From: Paraburkholderia guartelaensis
Lineage (GTDB): Bacteria; Pseudomonadota; Gammaproteobacteria; Burkholderiales; Burkholderiaceae
Assembly: GCF_004353905.1 (NCBI RefSeq)
Contig: NZ_SMOD01000015.1
Span: 146,740-210,739 of the forward strand
Reading direction: 5' to 3'
DNA: 64,000 bases
In this document: positions 17,363-25,234 of the stretch, piece by piece
Layout: each line of letters starts with the position of its first letter
Numbering within the stretch: the first letter of the stretch is position 1
Program-made: the position numbers and the translations under genes
Notes under the pieces: generated by a model
What the model was told of the DNA's origin: nothing
Database searches by the model: none
The model's input: only the letters and a program-made list of their open reading frames with translations

Positions 17363-17579
17363 GATGAGTGACTTCGTGGTTTGGAAAGGCCGATTATGGT
17401 TTGACCCTTCGTGGGCGGCCAATATTTAATCGAGATTTACATATCGGCTGCCCGCATGGATTACGAAGCAACGCTGTTATCTCTAGCGGGAATTAGAAGC
17501 GCAGGATTTGATGGTTTTCTGGCTGTCGCGCGGCTTATAACATCGGCTTCTTTTCTATCTACCGTCGAGGCAGCCACGC
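17363..17579. promoter_or_regulatory. Divergent intergenic region between MetQ-like and SsuA-like genes
   Basis: This 217-bp, comparatively AT-rich region separates divergent sulfur-type binding-protein genes and must hold both promoters. It contains several TAA/ATAAC-type stretches (for example TTATAACATCGG near 17535-17546) resembling the ATAAC-rich elements in the other two divergent sulfur promoters of the window. No clear operator could be fixed by eye. Confidence 0.4.
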
Positions 17580-18542
17580 ATGAACGCACGCCGCAATTTC
17601 ATTCGAATCTCAGCCGCAGCCGCTGCGCTGGCCGCCTTACCGGTGCTCAGCGTGCCTCCCGCGCGTGCGGCCAGCGCATCGCGCACGCTGCGCATAGGCA
17701 ATCAGAAAGGTTATCTAAGTCTGCTGAAAGGGCGCGGAACGCTGGAGAAGCGGCTGGCGCCCCTCGGTGTCACGGTAACGTGGACAGAGTTCGATGCAGG
17801 CCCGGTGCAACTCGAAGCCCTTAACGTGGGCTCGATCGACTTTGGCGACGTGGGCGAGGCGCCCCCCATCTTTGCGCAGGCGGCTGGTGCGCCGCTCGCC
17901 TATGTCGCGGCCACGGTGCCGCGGCCGCAATCGGAAGCAGTGCTCGTGCCTCACGCTTCGGCCATTCGCAGCGTCGCGGATCTCAAGGGCAAGACAATCG
18001 CGCTCAATCGCGGCAGCAACGTTCACTATTTTCTCGTGAAGCTGCTGCAAGCGCACAATATCCAGTATGGCGATGTGAAAGTCGTGTTCCTCGCGCCCGC
18101 TGACGCGCGCGCGGCGTTCGAGCGCGGCTCTATCGATGCGTGGGTGATCTGGGATCCGTTTCTCGCCGCCGCCCAAAAAACACTCGACGCCCGCATACTT
18201 GCCGATGCGAGCGGCGTGGTCGGCAACCGCGCCTACTATTTTTCGTCGCTCAGCTACGCGCGGCAAAACCCGGACGTCATCAAGATTCTCATCGACGAAT
18301 TGACCCAGATCGATCAGTGGGGGCAGGCTAACCGGCCCGCGCTCGCCGCTCAGCTCGCGCAGTTGTGGGGCTTGCCGAACGAGGTGGTGAGCGAAGCGAT
18401 CGGGCGCGTGCAGTTCGGCACGGGACCGATCACGAAAGCCATCCTCGCCGAGCAGCAGCAGATCGCCAATACTTTCTTCGACCTCAAGCTGATTCCGAAG
18501 CGCGTGAACGTGCTCGAAGCGGCAGCGCCGGGAATCGTTTAA
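17580..18542 (+). CDS. Aliphatic sulfonate ABC transporter substrate-binding protein, SsuA-like
   Basis: The 320-residue precursor has an RRNF twin-arginine-like start (MNARRNFIRIS), a hydrophobic stretch and cleavage near ARA. The mature region matches SsuA: LRIGNQKGYLSLLKGRGTLEKRL, VTWTEFDAGPVQLEALNVGSIDFGDVGEAPP, KGKTIALNRGSNVHYFLVKLL and AWVIWDPFLAAAQ. It should deliver alkanesulfonates or related organosulfur compounds. There is no SsuB/SsuC partner here. A terminator follows immediately. Confidence 0.92.
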   Translation: MNARRNFIRISAAAAALAALPVLSVPPARAASASRTLRIGNQKGYLSLLKGRGTLEKRLAPLGVTVTWTEFDAGPVQLEALNVGSIDFGDVGEAPPIFAQAAGAPLAYVAATVPRPQSEAVLVPHASAIRSVADLKGKTIALNRGSNVHYFLVKLLQAHNIQYGDVKVVFLAPADARAAFERGSIDAWVIWDPFLAAAQKTLDARILADASGVVGNRAYYFSSLSYARQNPDVIKILIDELTQIDQWGQANRPALAAQLAQLWGLPNEVVSEAIGRVQFGTGPITKAILAEQQQIANTFFDLKLIPKRVNVLEAAAPGIV

Positions 18543-18559
18543 CGCGGCGCGTTTTCATC

Positions 18560-18594
18560 AGCCCCGGACGCGACCCGCGCGCCGGGGCTTTCTC
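18560..18594 (+). terminator. Terminator after the SsuA-like gene
   Basis: AGCCCCGG (18560-18567) pairs with CCGGGGCT (18582-18589) across a GC-rich loop and is followed by TTCT. It also lies just past the end of the convergent acyl-CoA-dehydrogenase-like gene and may serve both. Confidence 0.75.
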
Positions 18595-18599
18595 ACACC

Positions 18600-19796
18600 T
18601 CACAAGCCCAGCACACGGCGCGCCGCCATGCCGCGCAGCAAGCTGTTGGATGGCGCGTGAATGCGCGCGCACTGCACATTGCGGTGATGCCGCTCGAGGG
18701 GATTGTGCCGCGCGATCCCATGATTGCCCGCTAGTTCGAGCGCGATATCGACAGCTTGAATCGCATTGTCCACCACGTTGTGCTTGACGACGGCAGACAG
18801 CTCGGTGGGCGCGGTGCCTGCATCGATCGCATCGGCATGGGTGCGCAGCAGCCAGTCATTGCTCGCCAGCAGCATCTCAATGCGCCCCACGCTTTCCTGC
18901 ACGATGGGAACAGTGGCCAACGCGGCACCCCCTAGCGCTGCGGGCTTGCGCTCGCTGAGGAAGCCGAGCAGCCAGTCGCGCGCCGCACGCGCCGCGCCGT
19001 CGTAGACCGTACCGACCAGACTGAAGTACCACGCCGTAGCGTGCGGATCGCGCTGCACGCCGAGATGGGCCGGCCTCAACCCGACAACATCGTCGACGGA
19101 AATTGCCACGTCCGTGAACACCACGTCGTGGCTCGCGCTCGCCCGCATGCCGAGTGGGTCCCAGGTCTCCACGATGCGCACGCCGGCCGCCTCACGGGGC
19201 ACGAGAAAATGGCCGAGACGCGGTTCCGGCTCGTCGGTGCGCGCTAGCACGTTGATCCACGCAAGCAAGGGTGCGCCCGTCACATAGAGTTTGTGTCCCG
19301 TGATGCGCCACGAGGCGCCTTCGCGGCGCGCGAGCGTTTCCGGCAGGCCGCCATGCGAGGGCGAACCGAGCCCCGGCTCGACCTGGGCCGCGTTGACGAG
19401 CGCGCGGCCTTCCACGCTCGCCCGCGTGAGGCGCTGAGCGAGCGCTGCGGGCCAGTTGCCCGTGTTCTCGCGCGCGTCGTGCACGATCATGGCGTGCTGG
19501 CTGTAGTGCATCGAGAGAATGAGCGCGACCGACGGATCCCCATAGGCGATCTCGGCGACGATCGCGCGCGCCACCGCGAGCCCCGCACCGAAGCCACCGT
19601 CGCTGCGCGCGATATTCGCGCGCAGCAGGCCCGCTTCACGCAGCGCGCGGAATTGCTCGAGCGGCGCAGTGGCATTGCGGTCATGCTCGTCGGCCAGGGC
19701 GGCAAACGCGCGGCCGAGCAGTGCCGCGCGCTCGATCAGCGCGGCGGCGTGGTCCTCGTCGCGCGCGAGCGCGGCGTCAGGAGTAAATGCGTTCAC
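18600..19796 (-). CDS. Acyl-CoA dehydrogenase-fold flavoprotein (SfnC/DszC-related monooxygenase candidate)
   Basis: This protein of about 398 residues has the acyl-CoA dehydrogenase fold: an N-terminal helical domain (FRALREAGLLRANI), the middle beta domain (VEPGLGSPSHGG, GHKLYVTGAP) and a C-terminal helical domain (ALELAGNHGIARHNPLERHHRNVQCARIHAP). Its relatives in sulfur clusters are FMNH2-dependent monooxygenases of the DszC/SfnC type rather than true dehydrogenases. The GTG start at 19796 follows GGGAG; a TTG 18 bases upstream is less likely. It is last in a four-gene minus-strand operon with the desulfinase-like gene. True acyl-CoA activity cannot be excluded. Confidence 0.85.
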   Translation of the reverse strand: MNAFTPDAALARDEDHAAALIERAALLGRAFAALADEHDRNATAPLEQFRALREAGLLRANIARSDGGFGAGLAVARAIVAEIAYGDPSVALILSMHYSQHAMIVHDARENTGNWPAALAQRLTRASVEGRALVNAAQVEPGLGSPSHGGLPETLARREGASWRITGHKLYVTGAPLLAWINVLARTDEPEPRLGHFLVPREAAGVRIVETWDPLGMRASASHDVVFTDVAISVDDVVGLRPAHLGVQRDPHATAWYFSLVGTVYDGAARAARDWLLGFLSERKPAALGGAALATVPIVQESVGRIEMLLASNDWLLRTHADAIDAGTAPTELSAVVKHNVVDNAIQAVDIALELAGNHGIARHNPLERHHRNVQCARIHAPSNSLLRGMAARRVLGL

Positions 19797-19814
19797 GGTG
19801 CACTCCCTGGGCAA

Positions 19815-20888
19815 TTAGCGTTCGCCGCCCGGCGCACGCGGGTCTTGCGTGGCGCCATGGCGCACGAGGCGTCCGAAGAACGGGTGGCCGGGGTCGTTGA
19901 ATCCCGGTGTCGAAGGGTGGCCGCTCGCTACGAGCGAATCCACAAATGCTTCGTCATCCTCATCGAGCCGATACTGTAGCGCGGGCAGATAATCGCGCCA
20001 TTGCGCTTCGGTGCGCGGCCCTGCGATCGCCGAAGTGATATAGCGGCTGTTGAGCACCCACGCCAGCGCGAATTGCGCGGCGCTAAGGTTGCGCTCCTTT
20101 GCATGCGCTTCTACGCGTCGCGCAAGTTCGATCGTTTCCGCGCGCCATTCGGTCTCGCTCAGGCGGCGGTCTTGCCGTCCCGCGCGCGTGTCGGCGCCGG
20201 GCTGGGCACCGGGCTCGTACTTGCCGGTCAGCACGCCACGCGCGAGCGGGCTGTAGGAGATCACGCCAAGTCCATAGTGCCACGCGGCGCTCAACTGCTC
20301 CGCCTCGACCTGGCGATTGGCAAGGTTATAGAGCGGCTGGCTCGCAACGGGCCGCGACACGCCCAGCAGATCGGCCACGCGGCTGAACTCGGCAATCCGC
20401 CAGGCGCGATGATTCGACAGCCCGTAGTGTCTCAGCTTGCCGGCCGCGATCAGATCGCCCAGTGCACGCACGGTTTCCTCGACCGGTGTGTGGTGGTCCT
20501 CGCGATGCAGATACACGAGGTCCAGATAGTCGGTATTGAGCCGCGCGAGGCTCGCTTCGACCGCGCGGATCACGTGCTTGCGCGACGCGCCGGCTGCATT
20601 GATATCGCGGCTGCCGCTTGCGGAATCGGACGGGTTGCCGACTGGGTTGCCAAACTTCGTGGCGAGCACCCATCGGTCGCGTTGCCGCGCGATATGCCGG
20701 CCCACCACGCGCTCCGATTCGCCCTGGTGGTAGACGTCGGCCGTATCGATCGAATTCACGCCTTGCTCCTGCGCGGCGCCGATGATGCGTTCGGCCGTGG
20801 CGTCGTCGGTTTGTCCGCCGAACATCATCGTGCCGAGCGTCAGCGTGGAGATTTTCAGGCCGCTATGGCCCAGTTGCCGGTAGTCCAT
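19815..20888 (-). CDS. Aldo/keto reductase
   Basis: The 357-residue TIM-barrel oxidoreductase has SIDTADVYHQGESE (catalytic Asp and Tyr), LATKFGNP (Lys) and DLVYLHREDHHT (His), with the cofactor-binding tail SAIAGPRTEAQW, so the AKR tetrad is intact. It should reduce an aldehyde or ketone with NADPH. The start MDYRQLG follows AAGGAA; an ATG 18 bases upstream has no such site. It lies 18 bases before the acyl-CoA-dehydrogenase-like gene and 42 bases after the binding-protein gene, within one operon. It may handle a carbonyl released on C-S cleavage. Confidence 0.92.
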   Translation of the reverse strand: MDYRQLGHSGLKISTLTLGTMMFGGQTDDATAERIIGAAQEQGVNSIDTADVYHQGESERVVGRHIARQRDRWVLATKFGNPVGNPSDSASGSRDINAAGASRKHVIRAVEASLARLNTDYLDLVYLHREDHHTPVEETVRALGDLIAAGKLRHYGLSNHRAWRIAEFSRVADLLGVSRPVASQPLYNLANRQVEAEQLSAAWHYGLGVISYSPLARGVLTGKYEPGAQPGADTRAGRQDRRLSETEWRAETIELARRVEAHAKERNLSAAQFALAWVLNSRYITSAIAGPRTEAQWRDYLPALQYRLDEDDEAFVDSLVASGHPSTPGFNDPGHPFFGRLVRHGATQDPRAPGGER

Positions 20889-20930
20889 GTAGTTTCCTTG
20901 AGTCATTCAAATAGTGCGACGTGAGCGCGC

Positions 20931-22526
20931 TCATCGCGACAGCCAGACATCGGCGAAACTCGCTGCCGTGCCGTCGGGTGAAATGGAGTGGTCGTGCACG
21001 CGCTTCGAGGCGAGCGTCACCCATTGCGGCGAAACGAGATTCAGGTCCGGCAGATCGTGCTCCAGAATGCGCTGGATCTGCGCGAACTGCTGCTTGCGCT
21101 TCGTTTCATCGCTTTCTCGCGCAGCTTGCGCAAACAGGCCGTCGATTTGCGGATTGCTGTAGTGCGAGCCGTTGGTGAAGGGCACGCCGCGGCGGAAGTT
21201 GTCGGTCGTATACAAACGCGCCACGCCCACCACCGGATCGAACAGATTGCTCATGCCATTCACGGTGAAATCGAATTGCCGGTCGGTATAAACGCGCTTC
21301 AAATAGGCCGCCAGATCCTGATTGCGGATCGTCACGGCGATCCCCACTCGGGCGAGCGCCGACTTGATGTACTCGCCCGTGCGCGCGGGCAGGTCGCCGA
21401 TGGGCAGCGGGTCGAGCGTAAGCGCGAAACGCGTGCCGTCCGCCTTGCGCGGATAACCGGCTTCGTCGAGCAGACGGTTCGCGCGCGCGATGTCGAACGG
21501 GTAGGGCGCGGGCGCCGCGTCATAGTAGGGGTTGGACGGCATCAGCGGGCTCGCGGTGGGCGTCGCGTAGCCGTAGTAAATGACCCTGCGGATGACTTCG
21601 CGATCGACCGCGGAGGCAATCGCCTGACGCACCTTCAACGTCTTGAGCACCGGATTGTCGAGATTGAACTCGATACGTGCCACGCCCGCCTGAAACTCAT
21701 AGCCGCGTGTTTCGACGCCGAGCTTCGGATTGGCCTTGAGCCGGTCGAGGTCCGCGAGCGGCACAGGCGTATCGCCACCGAGATCGACCGAACCGTCTTC
21801 GAACGCCACCGCGCGCGCGGCGGGGTCGGCGATGATCTTCACGATGATGCGGTCCAGATACGGCTTGCCGGCGTTCCAATAGTCGTCATTGCGCGCATAT
21901 TCGATGTAGCTGCCGCGCACCCACTTGACGAAGCGAAACGGTCCGGTGCCGATCGGCGCATTGTTCGCCGGATTGGAAAGCACGTCCTTGCCCTCGTAGA
22001 GGTGCTTTGGCAGGATCGGCGTTTCCGAAGCCGAGAACGCGCGTATCAGCCACGGCGTCGGTTCGCTGAGCGTCAGCACGACCGTATAGGGGTCCGGCGT
22101 GGCGATCGCGGTGAGGTTCGCGAATGTAGTGCGTGCTCGCGGATGCACCTGGCGCAATGTATCGATCGACCACGCGACGTCGGCCGAAGTGAACGGTGCA
22201 CCGTCATGCCATTTCACGCCGCGCCGCAGATGAAACACATAGCGGCGGCCGCCATCCTCGATCTCCCATGAGGTGGCGAGCAGCGGCTTGGGCTTCAACT
22301 CGAAGTCGTAGTCGAGCAAACCTTCAATCACTTTCGGGCTGACCTTGAGGACATTCACGGCGGTTGTGGCGACATCTACGAGCGCCGTCGGCTCCGGCGT
22401 CACCACGAAATTGAGCGTGCCGCCGCGTGTTTGCGCGTGCGCGGCAACGTGAGCGGCCACGCTCGCCATGACGAGGAGCATCAGAACGACACGGCGTCGC
22501 GCCGTGAGCAGGAGGAGAGGAATCAT
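20931..22526 (-). CDS. Peptide/nickel-type ABC transporter substrate-binding protein (orphan, sulfur cluster)
   Basis: The 531-residue family 5 solute-binding protein has a signal peptide ending AHA and typical segments such as LLDYDFELKPKPLLATSWEI, FHLRRGVKWHDGAPFTSADVAWS and NAPIGTGPFRFVKW. It is about half identical by eye to the binding protein at 28126 and probably belongs to the same group, which from memory accompanies FMN-dependent monooxygenases in sulfur-acquisition clusters. No permease lies next to it, so it may feed the Dpp-type importer at 29.8-33.5 kb with a second ligand. Confidence 0.92.
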   Translation of the reverse strand: MIPLLLLTARRRVVLMLLVMASVAAHVAAHAQTRGGTLNFVVTPEPTALVDVATTAVNVLKVSPKVIEGLLDYDFELKPKPLLATSWEIEDGGRRYVFHLRRGVKWHDGAPFTSADVAWSIDTLRQVHPRARTTFANLTAIATPDPYTVVLTLSEPTPWLIRAFSASETPILPKHLYEGKDVLSNPANNAPIGTGPFRFVKWVRGSYIEYARNDDYWNAGKPYLDRIIVKIIADPAARAVAFEDGSVDLGGDTPVPLADLDRLKANPKLGVETRGYEFQAGVARIEFNLDNPVLKTLKVRQAIASAVDREVIRRVIYYGYATPTASPLMPSNPYYDAAPAPYPFDIARANRLLDEAGYPRKADGTRFALTLDPLPIGDLPARTGEYIKSALARVGIAVTIRNQDLAAYLKRVYTDRQFDFTVNGMSNLFDPVVGVARLYTTDNFRRGVPFTNGSHYSNPQIDGLFAQAARESDETKRKQQFAQIQRILEHDLPDLNLVSPQWVTLASKRVHDHSISPDGTAASFADVWLSR

Positions 22527-22582
22527 CGGTTCGGCAAGCAGCGATTACGGTGAATGAGCGCTGGCAGGCAGCGCCGCTTTGG

Positions 22583-23647
22583 TTAGCCTGCGAGCGCGCC
22601 GGCACGTTCCGCGCGACGCGCCAGCGCAGCTTCGAGCGGCGCCGGATCGACCCATTGCGCGAAGTCGAAATCGGCCGCGATAAAGCCGTGCTCGAAGAGG
22701 AAGCGCCTGAAGTGCGCGAGGGCATCGAGCGCTCCGGCGTCGAGTCCGATCGCAAGTTGCCTGTGCAGACCTGCACCATACGCGCGCGTCACCCAGTGTT
22801 CGGCGCTGCGCACTTCGCGGGCAACATAGCGTGTCACTTCGCCGGGATGCGCACCGGCCCACGCGGCCACGTCGAGCGTGCGTGCCAGCACGCGTTCGAC
22901 GAGGTCGGGGCGTTCGCGCAGGAGTTGCGCATCGACTGTGAGCGGGCGCGGCGTACCGTTGTTCGCGTGCGCACGCCGATCGGGATGCGCGCTGATGTCG
23001 ACGAGCACGCGCGCGCCGAGCACGTTGGCGATGTCGAGACCGGTCGCGCCCTTGACGAACACCACGTCGGCCTCGCCGCGCAGCAGCGCCGCCGCCTCGC
23101 GAGAAAACTCGTGAGCGCGTTGCGCATCGAGCCATACTGCGAGCGGTGCGGATTCGTCCGGCTTTGCGTCGGCGAGGCCACGGGGCGCGTGCACCAGATC
23201 CACGAGTTCGACGTCGGCAGGCGCGACGTCGATCGCTTCGAGCAGCGTATGCAAACCGCGCAGCGCAGTAGCGCGATGGAAATCGACGACTCCAGCGGCG
23301 GTATTGATCGGTAATCCGAACCGACGTCCTGCGAGCGAAGCCCGCGTAGTCGTGAGGTGCGGATCGAGCGTGATGAGCGCCTGAAACTCATCGACCCAGC
23401 TCAAGCCGATGAGCCGTGTGTCGCTGCCTTGCGCCCGCGCCCATAGCGCCGGAATATTGCCGCCCTGACGAAACGACCACGGCTGCGTATGCGTGAAATG
23501 CGAGCGGCGGATGGCCGGGTCGTCGGCGTCCTGCAGTGCCTTCACTTCGATGCCGTCGGCAGCGAATTCCGCCTGAAGCAATCCTTGCTGCGCGGCAATG
23601 CCGAATGGCGTCGGGGCAGGGCAACGGGTGTACCAGAGAAGCGTCAT
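22583..23647 (-). CDS. DszB-like desulfinase homologue / SsuA-fold protein without signal peptide
   Basis: The 354-residue protein starts MTLLWYTRCPAP after GAGGA and has no signal peptide, so it should be cytoplasmic although the fold is that of periplasmic sulfonate-binding proteins. It aligns with Rhodococcus DszB (2'-hydroxybiphenyl-2-sulfinate desulfinase, 365 residues): YTRCPAPT matches YSNCPVPN (catalytic Cys27; here Cys9), and HFTHTQPWSFRQGGNIP matches the DszB segment with His60 and Arg70 (here His50 and Arg60, same spacing of 10). ASLAGRRFGLP also matches. It is the first gene of the minus-strand operon and diverges from DszC- and DszA-like genes. The natural sulfinate substrate is unknown. 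Confidence 0.82.
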   Translation of the reverse strand: MTLLWYTRCPAPTPFGIAAQQGLLQAEFAADGIEVKALQDADDPAIRRSHFTHTQPWSFRQGGNIPALWARAQGSDTRLIGLSWVDEFQALITLDPHLTTTRASLAGRRFGLPINTAAGVVDFHRATALRGLHTLLEAIDVAPADVELVDLVHAPRGLADAKPDESAPLAVWLDAQRAHEFSREAAALLRGEADVVFVKGATGLDIANVLGARVLVDISAHPDRRAHANNGTPRPLTVDAQLLRERPDLVERVLARTLDVAAWAGAHPGEVTRYVAREVRSAEHWVTRAYGAGLHRQLAIGLDAGALDALAHFRRFLFEHGFIAADFDFAQWVDPAPLEAALARRAERAGALAG

Positions 23648-23970
23648 GAAGATTCCTCGGTCGCGAACAGGCGCATCGCGCAGAAGCTCTGCGTGGGCGG
23701 CATGGAGCAAACGATTATCGGCAAGCGCTTGCGGCGTGGTCAAAGAACGAATCGTGAAATAGGTTCGCCTGCGGAGGTGATTTGCTTTGACCGCAATGCC
23801 GTGCTGCCCGATTGCACGGCCTGCAGGCCAACGCAGGCCAGCGAATAACAAAATGCGAATTCGGTGGTTAGTCGCGGGTAATGCGCTCCCTATACTTTTC
23901 CTTTGGCAAATGCCCTGTGGCCGCCCGGGAATCGAAACAATTCGCGGGCCTGACAAAAAAGGAAAACTCA
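23648..23970. promoter_or_regulatory. Divergent promoter region of the Dsz-like operons
   Basis: This 323-bp gap separates the desulfinase operon (-) from the DszC/DszA-like operon (+) and holds both promoters. It contains GCGAATAACAAA (23841-23852), which recurs exactly in the divergent region at 27914-27925. Such ATAAC/A-tract elements are reminiscent of CysB-type LysR activator sites that respond to sulfur starvation; that reading is inference. CTATACTTTTCC near 23892-23903 could hold a -10 for the plus-strand genes. Confidence 0.45.
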
Positions 23971-25206
23971 ATGTCCACTCTTCCCACTCAACTTCCGGTG
24001 CGCGCTCGCGCGGCCAGTTTGTCGTTGCAGGATGCGCTCGCCGACTTGCCATCGCTTGCAGATGAAATTGGCAAAGACGCGGCCGCGCGCGAAGGGCGCC
24101 GTGAATTGCCTTTCGAGGGCTTCGACGCGTTTCGGCACTCAGGGCTGGGACGCCTCAGGCTGCCGGTGGAATGGGGCGGCCTGGGCGGCTCTCTCGTGGA
24201 CGAATTCGACGTGATCGCGACGCTGGCCGCGGCCGACAGCAATCTCGCGCACGCGCTGCGTATTCACTACGACCAGACCGAAGCGCTGCTGCTTTCGGCT
24301 CGCACGCCATTCAACGATTTGCAGATCCAGCGCGTGATCGACGGTGCCATTTTCGGGGGCGCTTCGACCGAGCTGGGGACGTCGCGTCCTGGCGAATACA
24401 CCACGGCGCTCCGGCGCGACGGCGAGCATTACCGGCTCGACGGCCGCAAATACTATTCGACGGGCACGGCCTTTTCCGACTATGCGCGCCTGAGCGTGCT
24501 GAACGACGAAGGCCAGCCCGTGGTGGCGATCGTGCCGGTGCGGCGCGAGGGGCTCACGGTGCTCGACGACTGGGACGGCATGGGGCAGCGCATGACGGCG
24601 AGCGGCAGTCTCGTGTTCGAGAACCTGCTGGTGCGTGCGGACGAGATCACCGAACGCGGCTTGGCCACGCTCGCCGGCCGTCATGGCGGCGCGCTGCGGC
24701 AGCTCCACCTGGTGGCGGTGGCCGCGGGCATCGTTCGCAACGTGGTCGCGGATGCGAGGCGCTACGTGCTGGAACACGGGCGTCCCGTATTGCACAGCAC
24801 CGCTCCCTCCGCGCGCGAGGATGCCTTCATTCAGCAGATCGTCGGCACGCTCACCGCGCACAGCCATGCGATCGACGCGCTGGTGCGCGAAAACGCCCGC
24901 ACGCTCGATCGGTCGGCGCACGCGATCCGCGCGGGTGCGCCGGACGCAGATCAGCTCGTGCTGGAAGGCGCGTTGGCAACGGCGCGCACGCAACTCGTGG
25001 TGAGCAAGCTGGCGCTCGAAGCTGCGGAGCGCCTGTTCGAAGCCGGTGGAGCTTCGGCCACTTCGCGAGCGCACAATTTCGACCGGCACTGGCGCAACCT
25101 GCGCACGATCTTCAGTCACAACCCGCTACTGCACAAAGCGCGCGTCGTAGGCGACTACGCCTTGAACGGCGTGACGACGCACCTCACCGAAGGCCGCGTA
25201 TTTTGA
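23971..25206 (+). CDS. DszC/SfnC-like FMNH2-dependent monooxygenase (acyl-CoA dehydrogenase fold)
   Basis: The 411-residue protein has the three-domain acyl-CoA dehydrogenase fold with LRLPVEWGGLGGS, GASTELGTSRPGEY, LDGRKYYSTGTAFSDYA and the C-terminal FDRHWRNLRTIFSHNPLLHKARVVGDY. That last segment is close to DszC, whose catalytic His391 falls in the equivalent RHWRNARTHTLHDP region. DszC oxidises thioether sulfur to sulfone; SfnC relatives act in sulfur scavenging. The ATG at 23971 follows AAAAGGAAAA. It is 28 bases upstream of the DszA-like gene and needs a flavin reductase, which is not in this operon. Confidence 0.87.
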   Translation: MSTLPTQLPVRARAASLSLQDALADLPSLADEIGKDAAAREGRRELPFEGFDAFRHSGLGRLRLPVEWGGLGGSLVDEFDVIATLAAADSNLAHALRIHYDQTEALLLSARTPFNDLQIQRVIDGAIFGGASTELGTSRPGEYTTALRRDGEHYRLDGRKYYSTGTAFSDYARLSVLNDEGQPVVAIVPVRREGLTVLDDWDGMGQRMTASGSLVFENLLVRADEITERGLATLAGRHGGALRQLHLVAVAAGIVRNVVADARRYVLEHGRPVLHSTAPSAREDAFIQQIVGTLTAHSHAIDALVRENARTLDRSAHAIRAGAPDADQLVLEGALATARTQLVVSKLALEAAERLFEAGGASATSRAHNFDRHWRNLRTIFSHNPLLHKARVVGDYALNGVTTHLTEGRVF

Positions 25207-25234
25207 AACCCACGATTGAGGGAGTGTCCGAAAG

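Noticed and set aside
18600..19796. Calling this gene a fatty-acid acyl-CoA dehydrogenase
   Set aside because: The fold fits, but the context (desulfinase-like gene, sulfur binding proteins) and the His-rich C-terminal segment make an SfnC/DszC-type monooxygenase more likely; kept as a candidate only.
23905..23930. A possible sigma-54 promoter (TGGCAAATGCCC) before the DszC-like gene
   Set aside because: The GG and GC elements do not have the required 10-base spacing.
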